NCBI GenBank assembly: GCA_965279075.1
Contig: CBDIHI010000010.1
Location: forward strand, 496,001-560,000
Origin: SZAS-79 sp965279075
Lineage (GTDB): Bacteria; Pseudomonadota; Gammaproteobacteria; Burkholderiales; SG8-39
Reading direction: 5' to 3'
DNA length: 64,000 nucleotides
Part shown: positions 15,504 to 25,086 of the stretch, piece by piece
Layout of the letters: each line of letters opens with the position of its first letter
Numbering within the stretch: position 1 is the first letter of the stretch
Notes under the pieces: model-generated
Database searches by the model: none
What the model saw: only the letters and a program-made list of their open reading frames with translations
Told to the model about the DNA's origin: nothing
Translations under genes and position numbers: made by a program

Positions 15504-16634
15504 CTAGCGCAGCAACGCGCGCAGCACCCCGAGGTAGATCTGCGGAAGCTGCTCGAGGGCGGAGAGTTCGATATGCTCGTCCAGCTTGTGGATGCTGGCG
15601 TTCACGGGACCGAGCTCGACGATCTGCGGGCAGATGCTCGCGATGAAGCGGCCGTCAGATGTCCCGCCAGAGGTGGATAACTCTGTCTCGATGCCAGTTA
15701 CTTCGCGGATCGCGCGCTGCACGGCCGCCACCAGCACGCCCCGCTCGGTGATGAAAGGGTTCCCAGAGAGGCTCCACTCGATCGCATAGTCCAGCCCGTG
15801 CCGTCGAAGGACGGCGTCGGTCCTTTCCTTGAGCGATTCGGCGGTACTGGACGTGGAGAAGCGGAAATTGAAGTCCATCTCGAGCGATCCGGGCACCACA
15901 TTGTTGGCTCCGGTGCCGGCATGGATATTCGAGACCTGGAAGGATGTCGGCGGAAAGAATTCGCTCCCCGAATCCCAATGGATCGACCCCAGTTCCGCCA
16001 GGGCCGGCGCAAGCATGAGAATCGGGTTCTTTACCAGATGCGGATAGGCGATGTGGCCCTGGACCCCGCGTACGGTGAGTTTTCCGGAAAGAGACCCTCG
16101 GCGGCCGTTCTTGATCGTGTCGCCGAGCGTACTCACCGAAGACGGTTCGCCCACGATGCAGAAATCAATCCTCTCGCCTCGCTCGCGCAGGCGCTCAACT
16201 ACCTTCACGGTACCGTCGACTGACGGGCCCTCCTCGTCGGACGTGAGCAGGAACGCGATGGACCCTGCATGCGCGGGCCGTTCGGCGGCAAAAGCCTCGG
16301 CTGCTATGACAAAAGCGGCGATCGATGACTTCATGTCGGCCGCGCCACGACCGTACAGGCGACCGTCCCGGAGCGTGGGCACAAAGGGGTCTGAGTGCCA
16401 CTGCTCGAGCGGGCCGGTCGGAACGACGTCGGTATGGCCGGCAAAGCAAAGCAGGGGCTTGGCGGAACCGCGGCGGGCCCAGAGATTGGTGACCGGGCCG
16501 CACCGGATGGTCTCGCACTCGAAACCAACCTTCGAAAGGCGCTCGGCCAGGTACGCCTGGCAGCGGCCGTCCTCGGGAGTAACGGACCTCCGCCCGATCA
16601 GTTCGCGCGTCAGGTCCAGCGCATTCAAGGTCAC
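15504..16634 (-). CDS. dapE: Succinyl-diaminopimelate desuccinylase
   Basis: DapE is a dinuclear zinc amidohydrolase (M20 family) releasing succinate from N-succinyl-L,L-diaminopimelate in lysine and peptidoglycan precursor synthesis. Motifs visible are CFAGHTDVVPTGP (metal His/Asp), GRGAADMKSSIAAFV (bridging Asp) and TSDEEGPSVDGT (catalytic Glu pair), with a SGGTSDGRFI segment near the C-terminus. The GTG start (16634) overlaps the stop of the preceding pilU-like gene as GTGA, giving 376 residues, very close to the E. coli enzyme. A TTG two codons later is an alternative. Confidence 0.95.
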   Translation of the reverse strand: MTLNALDLTRELIGRRSVTPEDGRCQAYLAERLSKVGFECETIRCGPVTNLWARRGSAKPLLCFAGHTDVVPTGPLEQWHSDPFVPTLRDGRLYGRGAADMKSSIAAFVIAAEAFAAERPAHAGSIAFLLTSDEEGPSVDGTVKVVERLRERGERIDFCIVGEPSSVSTLGDTIKNGRRGSLSGKLTVRGVQGHIAYPHLVKNPILMLAPALAELGSIHWDSGSEFFPPTSFQVSNIHAGTGANNVVPGSLEMDFNFRFSTSSTAESLKERTDAVLRRHGLDYAIEWSLSGNPFITERGVLVAAVQRAIREVTGIETELSTSGGTSDGRFIASICPQIVELGPVNASIHKLDEHIELSALEQLPQIYLGVLRALLR

Positions 16635-17830
16635 CCCGCGGCGTCTATCTTGAAGGAACTGAAGGATGCGCTCGCGGCGCCCGCCGGGGCGAGGATCGAC
16701 TCTTTCTTGTCGTCCTCCTTGGGTGGGGCGGCTGGCGCCGTGATGGGAGGTTGCCCTGTGATGTCCCCTGCAGTGGCCTGGTTGATCAGCCACAGCATGT
16801 TTGTCGCGGAATCTGCGTTGGCCATGGCTTCGTCCTGGGAGATCTTGCCGTCCATGAATAACTTGAAGAGCGCCTGCTCGAAGGTCTGCGAGCCGGGCGA
16901 CATGCTTTTTTCCAGGGCATCCTTGATCTCGTTGATTTCCCCCTTCTCGATCAACTCGGCGATGTGGCGGGTGTTCAGCAGGACTTCAACGGCGGCCATG
17001 CGCCCGCCGCTCTTGGTCCGGATCAGCCGCTGGGAGATGATCGACTGCAGCGCCGCCGAGAGGTCGAGCAACAGGCTGGGCCGGTTCTCGAGCGGGTAGA
17101 AGTTGATGATCCGGTTCATCGCGTGGTAGCTGTTGTTCGCGTGCAGCGTCGCCAGCGCCAAGTGGCCGGACTGTGCATACGCGAGGGCCATACCCATGGT
17201 GTCCTTGTCGCGAATCTCGCCGATCAGGATGATGTCGGGCGCTTGCCTCAGGGCGTTCTTCAGGGCGACGTTGAAGCTCTTGGTGTCGGAGCCGACTTCG
17301 CGCTGGTTCACGATCGACTTCTTGTTCTGGAATATGAACTCGACCGGGTCCTCCAGCGTGAGGATATGGCCGGCCCTGCGTTCGTTGCGGTAGTCGATCA
17401 TCGCCGACAGCGAGGTCGACTTGCCGGACCCGGTGGCGCCGACCATCAGGATCAGGCCCCGCTTGGCCATGATGACTTCCTTCAGGACTTCCGGGACCCC
17501 CAGGCTGTCGAGGGGAGGGATGGTGCCAGGGATGAAGCGGACCACGACTGCCGGGGTGCCCTTCTGGCGGAACGCGCTGATACGGAACGCACCGATGCCA
17601 TCCAGTGCGTACGCAGTATTCAGCTCAAGCTCTTCTTCGTACTCCTTGATCTGCCTCTCGTTGAGGACCTCGTAGAGGAGCGTCTTGACGGCGTCCGCCG
17701 TCATCACCGTCTGGTTGACCGGGACGGCGTTGCCGTTGATCTTTATGTTGATCGGTGCGCCCACCGAAAGGAATATGTCCGAGGCTTTCTTCTCGGCCAT
17801 CAACTGGAACAATCGTTTCATCGCAGACAT
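16631..17830 (-). CDS. pilU: PilT/PilU-family type IV pilus retraction ATPase (PilU-like)
   Basis: A hexameric secretion-type ATPase that powers pilus retraction. The 399-residue sequence has an N-terminal PAS-like half, the Walker A GATGSGKST at residues 131-139, the Asp box and Walker B region (ALRQAPDIILIGEIRDKDTM), and a His box (HLALATLHANN). The C-terminal SMSPGSQTFEQALFKLFMDG signature is characteristic of PilU rather than PilT. It is embedded between dapD (34 nt upstream) and dapE (4-nt overlap). Its tail (about the last 45 residues) is Pro/Ala-rich. No other pilus gene is in the window. Confidence 0.9.
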   Translation of the reverse strand: MSAMKRLFQLMAEKKASDIFLSVGAPINIKINGNAVPVNQTVMTADAVKTLLYEVLNERQIKEYEEELELNTAYALDGIGAFRISAFRQKGTPAVVVRFIPGTIPPLDSLGVPEVLKEVIMAKRGLILMVGATGSGKSTSLSAMIDYRNERRAGHILTLEDPVEFIFQNKKSIVNQREVGSDTKSFNVALKNALRQAPDIILIGEIRDKDTMGMALAYAQSGHLALATLHANNSYHAMNRIINFYPLENRPSLLLDLSAALQSIISQRLIRTKSGGRMAAVEVLLNTRHIAELIEKGEINEIKDALEKSMSPGSQTFEQALFKLFMDGKISQDEAMANADSATNMLWLINQATAGDITGQPPITAPAAPPKEDDKKESILAPAGAASASFSSFKIDAAG

Positions 17831-17864
17831 GCTCGCCCCCCGAGGACAGTCCAGATGCTGGTAA

Positions 17865-18686
17865 TCAGTCGCCGCGCAGCAGTTCGTTCAGGCTGGTCTT
17901 GGCGCGAGTCTTGGCGTCCACGCGCTTCACTATCACGGCGCAGTAGAGACCGTACTTGCCGTCCGCCGACGGCAGCGTGCCCGGCACTACGACCGAACCC
18001 GCCGGCACCCGGCCGTACAGCGTCTCCCCGGTCGTTCGATCGTAGATGCGGGTGCTCTGGCCGAGGAATACGCCCATCGAAATCACGCTGTTCTCCTCGA
18101 CGATGACGCCTTCGACGACTTCGGAACGCGCGCCGACAAAACAGTTGTCTTCAATGATGACGGGATTGGCCTGGATCGGCTCGAGCACTCCGCCGATGCC
18201 GACGCCGCCCGACAGGTGGACGTTCTTGCCGATCTGGGCGCAGGACCCTACGGTGGCCCAGGTATCGACCATGGTGCCCTCGTCGACGTAGGCGCCAATG
18301 TTCACGTATGAGGGCATCAGCACGACGTTCTTGGCGACGAATGCGCCGCGCCTGGCGATCGCGGGCGGGACCACCCTGAACCCCCCGGCCGCGAACCTGG
18401 CCGCGTCATAGCTGGCGAACTTGCTGTCGACCTTGTCGTAGTACTGCGTCGCGCCACCGGCCATGACATGGTTGTCGGCGAGGCGAAAGGAGATCAGCAC
18501 CGCCTTCTTGACCCATTGGTGGGTGATCCAGGCTCCGCCGGTCTTCTCGCAGACTCGGAGGGTACCCGCATCGAGACCCGCGATCACGCTCTCAACGGCA
18601 TCGCGAACGGCAGCGGGTGCCGATGAAGGGCTCAGGCTGGCGCGGTCTTCCCACGCCTGGTCGATGGTGTTTTGTAGGTCTTGCAT
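17865..18686 (-). CDS. dapD: 2,3,4,5-tetrahydropyridine-2,6-dicarboxylate N-succinyltransferase
   Basis: DapD transfers succinyl from succinyl-CoA to tetrahydrodipicolinate in the succinylase branch of lysine/DAP synthesis. The 273-residue product has the helical N-terminal domain and a left-handed beta-helix of hexapeptide repeats in the second half (VLMPSYVNIGAYVDEGTMVDTWATVGSCAQIG and following). It begins 3 nt after the dapC stop. With dapC upstream and dapE downstream, three consecutive steps of the pathway are encoded together. Confidence 0.97.
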   Translation of the reverse strand: MQDLQNTIDQAWEDRASLSPSSAPAAVRDAVESVIAGLDAGTLRVCEKTGGAWITHQWVKKAVLISFRLADNHVMAGGATQYYDKVDSKFASYDAARFAAGGFRVVPPAIARRGAFVAKNVVLMPSYVNIGAYVDEGTMVDTWATVGSCAQIGKNVHLSGGVGIGGVLEPIQANPVIIEDNCFVGARSEVVEGVIVEENSVISMGVFLGQSTRIYDRTTGETLYGRVPAGSVVVPGTLPSADGKYGLYCAVIVKRVDAKTRAKTSLNELLRGD

Positions 18687-18689
18687 CGC

Positions 18690-19883
18690 TTATAGGGTGT
18701 TGGTGAAACTGACAATGCGCCGGACCGCCTCGACACACTCGGCCTGGGGTTGCACCAGCGCGATTCGCACGTAATTCCTTCCAGGGTTGACGCCGTCGCA
18801 TTCGCGCGCGAGGTAGCTTCCCGGCAGGACGAGCACATTATAGTCGCGCAGCAGGTCCCTCGCGAACCTGGCGTCGTCGATCGGGGTGCGCATCCAGAGG
18901 TAGAACCCGCCCTCGGGCATCGCGACCCCGCCCAGGGGACTCAGCAAAGGCAGCGCGGCCCGGAATTTGTCCGCGTAGAGGCGACGGTTCTCAACCACAT
19001 GGGCCTCGTCCCGCCAGGCGGCAATGGAAGCCTTCTGTACGGTCACGCTCATCGCGCTGCCGTGGTAGGTCCGGTACAGCAGGAACTTCTTCAGCAACGC
19101 GGCGTCGCCCGCGACGAACCCTGAGCGCATCCCGGGAGCGTTGGAGCGCTTCGAGAGGCTGGAGAAGACCACGAGGCGGGGAAACCCCTTGCGGCCGAGG
19201 CGCTCGGCGGCCTCCAGGGCGCCCATGGGCGGATTCGACTCGTCGAAATAGAGTTCCGAATAGCATTCGTCGGACGCGACCACGAATCCGTGCCGGTCGG
19301 AAAGTTCGAACAGGTCCCGCCAGTCGTCGAGGTTCATGACTGCGCCGCTGGGGTTCGAGGGCGAGCATGCGAAGACCATCTGCACGCCGTCCCAGGCGCT
19401 GTCGTCCGCCGCTTTGTAATTCACCTTGAAGGAAGATTCGGCGGTCGCGTTCAGGAACACGGCTTTTGCGCCTGCGAGCACGGCCGCCCCTTCGTAGATC
19501 TGGTAGAAGGGATTCGGGCAGGCCACCTTCGCATTGCCGCCAGAGGGATCAACGATCGTCTGGGCAAACGAGAAAAGCGCCTCCCGGGAGCCGTTGACCG
19601 GCAACACCTCGGTCGAGGGATCGACCGAGGTGAGCCTGTAGCGGCGCATGAGCCATGCAGCGATGGCTTCGCGCAGTTCGGGCAGGCCGGCTGTCGCAGG
19701 ATAAGCCGACAGCCCGTCGAGGTTGCCGATCAGGGCGGCCTTCACCAGTTCGGGGGTGGCGTGCTTGGGCTCACCGATCGACAGGTTGATCGGGGCCTTT
19801 CCCGAGTTCGGCGTAACCCCCGCCAGCAGCAAGCGAAGCTTTTCGAACGGGTAGGGCTGCAGGAGCGCCAGACGTGGATTCAA
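18690..19883 (-). CDS. dapC: Succinyldiaminopimelate transaminase
   Basis: DapC is a PLP-dependent fold-type I aminotransferase making N-succinyl-L,L-diaminopimelate. The 397-residue protein shows NLSIGEPKHATPELV, the CPNPFYQIYEGAAVLAGA segment, SPSNPSGAVM, the ASDECYSELYF motif and the PLP-lysine motif SLSKRSNAPGMRSGF. Start: the frame extends upstream without an ATG, and the TTG at 19883 gives MNPRLALLQPYPFEKL, which matches usual N-termini; GGGAA lies about 10 nt upstream. It follows queF with a 19-nt gap and precedes dapD by 3 nt. Confidence 0.94.
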   Translation of the reverse strand: MNPRLALLQPYPFEKLRLLLAGVTPNSGKAPINLSIGEPKHATPELVKAALIGNLDGLSAYPATAGLPELREAIAAWLMRRYRLTSVDPSTEVLPVNGSREALFSFAQTIVDPSGGNAKVACPNPFYQIYEGAAVLAGAKAVFLNATAESSFKVNYKAADDSAWDGVQMVFACSPSNPSGAVMNLDDWRDLFELSDRHGFVVASDECYSELYFDESNPPMGALEAAERLGRKGFPRLVVFSSLSKRSNAPGMRSGFVAGDAALLKKFLLYRTYHGSAMSVTVQKASIAAWRDEAHVVENRRLYADKFRAALPLLSPLGGVAMPEGGFYLWMRTPIDDARFARDLLRDYNVLVLPGSYLARECDGVNPGRNYVRIALVQPQAECVEAVRRIVSFTNTL

Positions 19884-19902
19884 GGGCGGTACATTCCCGG
19901 CA

Positions 19903-20325
19903 TCAGTGACCGGCTTGCGGATTCGCAGGCGGGAACGAATCGACCTGCACATGGGCGGCGGGATGCCAGCCGCGCTTGCGATGATCGACCACGACGGTAG
20001 TGAAGATCCCCCCGCGCACGTTGAATCTGGCCGTCAACCTCATGTAGCGTGGCCTGGTCACCGAAACGAGGTCACCGAGGATGCGGTTGGTCACGGCCTC
20101 GTGGTATGCGCCTTCGTCACGAAAGGACCAGACATAAAGCTTCAGCGACTTGAGTTCAACGCACGTCTTGTCCGGCACGTAGTCGAGCAGCAGCGTCGCG
20201 AAATCCGGCTGCCCGGTCATCGGGCACAGGCAGGTGAACTCCGGAATCTCCATATGGATCCAGTAGTCGCGCTCCGCGTTCGGGTTCGGAAAAGTGTGCA
20301 GCTTATTGCCGGGACGGGAGGGCAT
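19903..20325 (-). CDS. queF: NADPH-dependent 7-cyano-7-deazaguanine reductase (preQ1 synthase)
   Basis: QueF reduces preQ0 to preQ1 in queuosine biosynthesis. The 140-residue product is the short, unimodular type. The catalytic cysteine region is FTCLCPMTGQPDFA, and the QueF motif ELKSLKLYVWSFRDEGAYHE supplies the substrate and NADPH contacts. I chose the ATG at 20325 (MPSRPGNKLHTFPNPN); longer in-frame starts upstream encode sequence unlike the family. It is divergent from smc, with about 150 nt between the starts. Confidence 0.94.
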   Translation of the reverse strand: MPSRPGNKLHTFPNPNAERDYWIHMEIPEFTCLCPMTGQPDFATLLLDYVPDKTCVELKSLKLYVWSFRDEGAYHEAVTNRILGDLVSVTRPRYMRLTARFNVRGGIFTTVVVDHRKRGWHPAAHVQVDSFPPANPQAGH

Positions 20326-20474
20326 CGGGAACGCGCGAAAGTTGGACTGGAGACGGGGGCGGAACAGCGAAAATGGTATCATAGGACGCTGAATTTTCGT
20401 GGTGGTTCCGATCCAGTTCCAGGCGGCTCCGGCCGACTCCGCAGCCGTCAATTTTCCAAAAAAAAGCATCCTCC

Positions 20475-23400
20475 GTGCGCCTTACCCAGCTCAAACTCTC
20501 CGGCTTCAAGTCATTCGTCGATCCTACCGCCATACACGTCCCAGGGCAGCTTGTAGGCATCGTGGGCCCGAACGGGTGCGGGAAATCGAACGTCATCGAC
20601 GCGGTTCGCTGGGTGCTCGGGGAAACGCGGGCGTCGGCCCTGCGCGGGGACTCGATGATGGACGTGATATTCAACGGCTCCTCCAACCGCAAGCCGCTCG
20701 CGCGTGCCAGCGTCGAGCTGGTATTCGACAACACCCTGGGCCGCGCCACGGGACAGTGGTCTCAGTATGCCGAGATCTCCGTCAAGCGCGTTCTGCAGCG
20801 GGATGGCGAATCCGCCTACTACATCAACAACACTCATGTCCGCCGGCGCGACATCACCGACATCTTCCTCGGGACGGGGCTTGGCCCAAGGGCCTACGCG
20901 ATCGTGGAGCAGGGAATGATCTCGAGGGTCATCGAGGCCAAGCCGGAAGACCTGCGCGTATTCCTGGAGGAAGCAGCAGGGATCTCGAAGTACAAGGAGC
21001 GCCGCAGGGAGACCGAGAACCGCCTGTCGGACACGCGCGACAACCTATCGCGCGTGACCGACATCCGAACCGAACTCGGTGCGCAGATCGAAAAGCTCGG
21101 GAAGCAGGCCGAGGTCGCCAGCCGCTACCAGGAGTTCCAGGCGGACTTGCAGCTCAAGCAGCAGCTTCTCTGGTACCTGCGCCGCCGTGACGCCGCCGCC
21201 GAGCGAGAGCGGCACGCGCAGGAGATTGTCCGGTGTACCAACGAGCTCGAGTCTGAGACCGCGCGCCTGCGTGAGGCCGAGAGCCACATCGAGACGGCGC
21301 GGAGCGCTCATTACACAGCAGGCGATGGCCTGAATGCCGCGCAGGCTGCGCTTTATGGCGCCAACACGGAAGTCGCCGGGCATGAATCGGAATTGCGCCA
21401 CGTGGAAGAGACACGCCAGCGGCTCGAGAACCGCCATATCGAGTTGCGGGCGCAACTAGGCTCGTGGCGCGAGCAGCGCTCTCAGCTCACCCAGGCATTG
21501 CACATGTGGGCGAACCGCCTGGGTGGCGCGAAGCAGCGCGTGGTCGAGGCGCAGCAGGCCCTGGCTGCGGAGTCCGAAAAGCTTCCCCACGCGGAGCAGG
21601 CATTCCGGGTATCGCAGGACCGCCTGAACGAGGTCCGCAGCCAGGCTATGCAGTCCGAGAGCCGCTCGCAGCTCGAGCAGACGAACCTCGGGCACTCCGA
21701 ACGGTCAGTGCAGAATCTCGAGCAACGCGACGAACGGCTCCGGGCGGAAATGGAAACCCTGGACCAACCCGATTCGGCGGCGCTCAAGGAGCACGAGGAC
21801 CATGTCGCGGAACTCGAAGCCCAGATTGAGACCGCGCAGGCGGAGACCTATGCGCTGCAGGAGGCCTGTGCGGCACTCGACCGGGAACGCCAGGCCGCGG
21901 TTGCCAGGCTGAGCGAAGCGCTTCGGGATCATAGCGCGGCGGAGGCACAGCTCGCCACCTTGGTGAAGATCCAGGCATCGATGGCCGAGGATGGCAAGCT
22001 GGCCGAATGGCTGGAAAAGCGCGGGCTGGCCGGGCTGCCGAAGTTCTGGGAGAACCTGAAGATAGAGGCGGGGTGGGAGACTGCGGTCGAGGCCGTACTC
22101 AGGGAACGACTGCACGCCCATGAGGTCGCCTCCTCGAACGCCCTGTCCGGGTTCGCGGCCGACAACCCGCCTGCGAAGGCCAGCTTCTACCTGTCGGCAT
22201 CCAGTGTGGGAACCGTATCGCTTGCCGGGCATGAGTCGCTCGCCGGCAAGGTGACCGCTTCCAATCCAGGAGTCGCCGGGGCGATCGCGGACTGGCTTTC
22301 CGGCGTATACGTGGCGAAAGGGATGCCGGATGACGGCATGCGCGCCGCGCTTCCGCCCGGAGCATCCCTGATCAATCAGGACGGGCATCGGTTTACGCGC
22401 CACACGGCGAGCTTCCATGCCCCGGATGCGACCGATTCCGGCCTGCTCTTGCGGCAAGCGGAGATCGATTCGCTGCGCTCGCGCTGCCAGGACTTGGCAG
22501 GAGTGCTCGAGACCGCGCGGGGGGAAGTCGCGGCAAAGGAGGGCGACCTCGCCTCCAGGCAGGCGGCGCTGGCTTCCGCGCGTGATGCTGCGGCCGAACT
22601 GCAGGGCAGCAGCCACGAGGCCAGGATTGAATTGCTCAAGCTGACGCAGGCTGCGGATCGATACCGCGAGCGCAGCGGGCAGATCGGGGCCGAGTTGCAG
22701 GGTATTGCTATCGAGCTCGACAAGGCCAGTGCCCGCAAGATCGAGCTGATCGCGATGCTGGAGGGTATCCGCGCCGAGATCGCAACACTTCATGCATCCC
22801 TCTCCGAGGTCAGGGCGGCGCATACCGAGGCCGAGGTTGCACTCACCGAACAGCGGCGCGTGCTGCAGCAGTCCGAACGTTCCTCCCAGGAGGCGGTTTT
22901 CGCCGAGCGGGAGTGCGTTTCCAAGATCAACGAGATCGACAACTCGGTCAAGATCATCGACCAGCAGATCGAGCGGGCGGACCTGGACGTCGCAAAGCTC
23001 ACGGAAGAACTCGCGGTCGACCCGATCCCGGTCGTTCGTGAAGCGCTGGACGCGGCAGTCGAGGCGCGAATAAGCTGTGAAAAGACCCTTGCGGAGGCGC
23101 GCAATACGGTCGAAGCCGCTTCTGCCACGCTACGCGGCCTCGAGGAATCCCGCCTGCAGATCGAGGGCCGCATCGCCCCCCTGCGCGAGCGGATCGGGGA
23201 ACTGCGCCTGAAAGAGCAGGCCGCGAGTATCAACCACGATCAGTTCGCCGCGCAGCTCGCGGAAGCCGGCGCGGACGAGTCGGCCTTGGCGGCGGGCGCC
23301 GAAGGCGCGCCGCGCCCTTCGGCCCTGCAGTCCGAAATCACTCGCCTGAACCAGTCAATCTCGGAACTTGGCGCGGTCAACCTTGCGGCGCTCGAGGAAC

Positions 23401-23990
23401 TGAAGACCAGCTCGGAGCGCAAGGGATTCCTCGACGCCCAGTCGGCCGACCTGGAAGAGGCCGTGAACACGCTGGAGGATGCGATTCGCAGGATCGACAA
23501 GGAGACTCGCGAGCTGCTCCGCGAAACGTTCGACAGCGTGAACCGCCATTTCGGGTCGCTGTTCCCGATGCTGTTTGGCGGCGGGGAGGCGAAGCTCATT
23601 ATGACCGGCGAGGAGATCCTCGATGCGGGCGTGCAGGTAATGGCTCATCCCCCGGGCAAGCGCAATAGCAGCATTCACCTGCTGTCCGGAGGCGAGAAGG
23701 CCCTGACGGCGATTTCGCTGGTGTTTGCGCTTTTTCAGCTGAATCCGGCGCCATTTTGCCTGCTCGACGAGGTCGACGCGCCGCTGGACGACTCGAACAC
23801 CCAACGGTTCTGCGATTTGGTGAAGAAAATGTCCTCGCAGACGCAGTTTCTGTACATCAGCCACAATAAGATCACCATGGAGATGGCGAGCCAGTTAGTG
23901 GGCGTGACGATGCAGGAGTCCGGCGTGTCCAGAGTGGTGGCTGTCGATATCGACGAGGCCCTGAAGATGCGCGAGGAACTCGCAGCCTGA
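20475..23990 (+). CDS. smc: Chromosome segregation ATPase Smc
   Basis: Smc is the ATPase of the bacterial condensin and works with ScpA and ScpB (2.5-4.0 kb here). The 1171-residue protein has an N-terminal half-head with Walker A GPNGCGKS at 31-38, two long coiled-coil arms (about 170-490 and 650-1000) and a central hinge (about 500-650). The C-terminal half-head carries the signature LSGGEK near 1070-1075 and the Walker B Asp-Glu at 1098-1099 (LLDEVDAPLDD). The start is GTG, giving MRLTQLKLSGFKSF. No clear ribosome binding site is visible. zipA follows 4 nt after its stop. Confidence 0.97.
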   Translation: MRLTQLKLSGFKSFVDPTAIHVPGQLVGIVGPNGCGKSNVIDAVRWVLGETRASALRGDSMMDVIFNGSSNRKPLARASVELVFDNTLGRATGQWSQYAEISVKRVLQRDGESAYYINNTHVRRRDITDIFLGTGLGPRAYAIVEQGMISRVIEAKPEDLRVFLEEAAGISKYKERRRETENRLSDTRDNLSRVTDIRTELGAQIEKLGKQAEVASRYQEFQADLQLKQQLLWYLRRRDAAAERERHAQEIVRCTNELESETARLREAESHIETARSAHYTAGDGLNAAQAALYGANTEVAGHESELRHVEETRQRLENRHIELRAQLGSWREQRSQLTQALHMWANRLGGAKQRVVEAQQALAAESEKLPHAEQAFRVSQDRLNEVRSQAMQSESRSQLEQTNLGHSERSVQNLEQRDERLRAEMETLDQPDSAALKEHEDHVAELEAQIETAQAETYALQEACAALDRERQAAVARLSEALRDHSAAEAQLATLVKIQASMAEDGKLAEWLEKRGLAGLPKFWENLKIEAGWETAVEAVLRERLHAHEVASSNALSGFAADNPPAKASFYLSASSVGTVSLAGHESLAGKVTASNPGVAGAIADWLSGVYVAKGMPDDGMRAALPPGASLINQDGHRFTRHTASFHAPDATDSGLLLRQAEIDSLRSRCQDLAGVLETARGEVAAKEGDLASRQAALASARDAAAELQGSSHEARIELLKLTQAADRYRERSGQIGAELQGIAIELDKASARKIELIAMLEGIRAEIATLHASLSEVRAAHTEAEVALTEQRRVLQQSERSSQEAVFAERECVSKINEIDNSVKIIDQQIERADLDVAKLTEELAVDPIPVVREALDAAVEARISCEKTLAEARNTVEAASATLRGLEESRLQIEGRIAPLRERIGELRLKEQAASINHDQFAAQLAEAGADESALAAGAEGAPRPSALQSEITRLNQSISELGAVNLAALEELKTSSERKGFLDAQSADLEEAVNTLEDAIRRIDKETRELLRETFDSVNRHFGSLFPMLFGGGEAKLIMTGEEILDAGVQVMAHPPGKRNSSIHLLSGGEKALTAISLVFALFQLNPAPFCLLDEVDAPLDDSNTQRFCDLVKKMSSQTQFLYISHNKITMEMASQLVGVTMQESGVSRVVAVDIDEALKMREELAA

Positions 23991-23994
23991 CCCC

Positions 23995-25077
23995 ATGAGC
24001 GAATTCCAGACCGGCCTGCTCGTCATCGGTGCCCTCGTGGTCGTCGGTGTGCTTGGCTACAACAAGTGGCAGGAATATCGCGCTGCGAGGGCAGTAGATT
24101 CCGCCTTGAGGTCGGGCCATGCGGACGTGTTTGCAGAGGATTCACCGATTGGCGTCGGCACACCCCGTCCTTCGGACGTGGACCAGGAGGATTCGCTGCT
24201 CATGCAGCCTCAGGCAAGTCCGGTCCTGCGCGAGGCGTCGCTGCAACGAACAGCGCGCCAGGAAGAAGCCTTGCACGATGGCAGGTTTGGCTTCGATTAT
24301 GTCGTCGACATGAACGGCGAAGTGCAGGTCGGCGGCCTGCGGGAAGAGTGGTCCGCAGTAGAACAGCGCTTCGGCCGCCGCGCGGGCCTCTCCGGTTGGG
24401 CGGATGGGCAATGGGCGCCTGTTCCCCACGGCGGAACGTGCACGAAAGTACACGCTGCCCTGCAGTTGGTCAGCCGCAGGGGTGTCGTGAGCGAATCCGA
24501 GTTGCTGGAATTCCGCTCCATGGTGGAGACCCTCGCGGCCCGCCTCGGGATGTCGGTCGCGTCCCCGGAAATGAAGGATGCGCACGAAGCCGCCCGCATG
24601 CTGGACGGCGCATGCGCGGAAGCCGATATCCAGATCGCTTTCCACGTGGTCGCTGTGCCGGGTGCATATTTTCAGGGCACCAAGGTGCGTGCTGCTGCGG
24701 AAGCTGCCGGTTTCGTGCTCGATTCGGATGGTCGCTTCGTGCTGCGCGACGACGCCGGCCGGGAATACTACGCACTGACGGACCGGGGTGCCGCGAAGTT
24801 TTCACCCTCCGGGATGAAGGACGCCGCACCGGCTGCGTTGACGCTGTCCATGGACGTGCCTCGCGTTCCCGAAACGCACAGGAGTTTCGAGGCGATGGTC
24901 CGGTTCGCGCGCAACCTGGCCGGTCTCCTCGGGGGACAGCTCGTCGATGACAACGGCCAACCGCTCGACGACCGGGCGGTTGCGGCCATCGACGCGCAGC
25001 TCGGCCTCGTCCGGCGCAACCTGGAGGCGCGGGGCATCCAGCCCGGGAGCGCGCTCGCGCTCCGCTTGTTCTCCTGA
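23995..25077 (+). CDS. zipA: Cell division protein ZipA homologue
   Basis: ZipA anchors FtsZ to the membrane in the divisome. The 360-residue protein begins with one N-terminal transmembrane segment (TGLLVIGALVVVGVLGY, residues 6-22). A variable linker follows, and the rest (about 210-345) matches the ZipA FtsZ-binding domain, with IAFHVVAVPGAYFQGTKVRAAAEAAGF, DDAGREYYALTD and LTLSMDVPRVPE segments. The linker is not of the strongly Pro/Gln-rich type of E. coli. The order smc-zipA-ligA supports the call. Confidence 0.88.
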   Translation: MSEFQTGLLVIGALVVVGVLGYNKWQEYRAARAVDSALRSGHADVFAEDSPIGVGTPRPSDVDQEDSLLMQPQASPVLREASLQRTARQEEALHDGRFGFDYVVDMNGEVQVGGLREEWSAVEQRFGRRAGLSGWADGQWAPVPHGGTCTKVHAALQLVSRRGVVSESELLEFRSMVETLAARLGMSVASPEMKDAHEAARMLDGACAEADIQIAFHVVAVPGAYFQGTKVRAAAEAAGFVLDSDGRFVLRDDAGREYYALTDRGAAKFSPSGMKDAAPAALTLSMDVPRVPETHRSFEAMVRFARNLAGLLGGQLVDDNGQPLDDRAVAAIDAQLGLVRRNLEARGIQPGSALALRLFS

Positions 25078-25086
25078 GGCCGGCGG

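Noticed and set aside
20326..20474. Promoter for smc or queF (TATCAT at about 20375)
   Set aside because: No -35 hexamer at suitable spacing on either strand; not strong enough to list.
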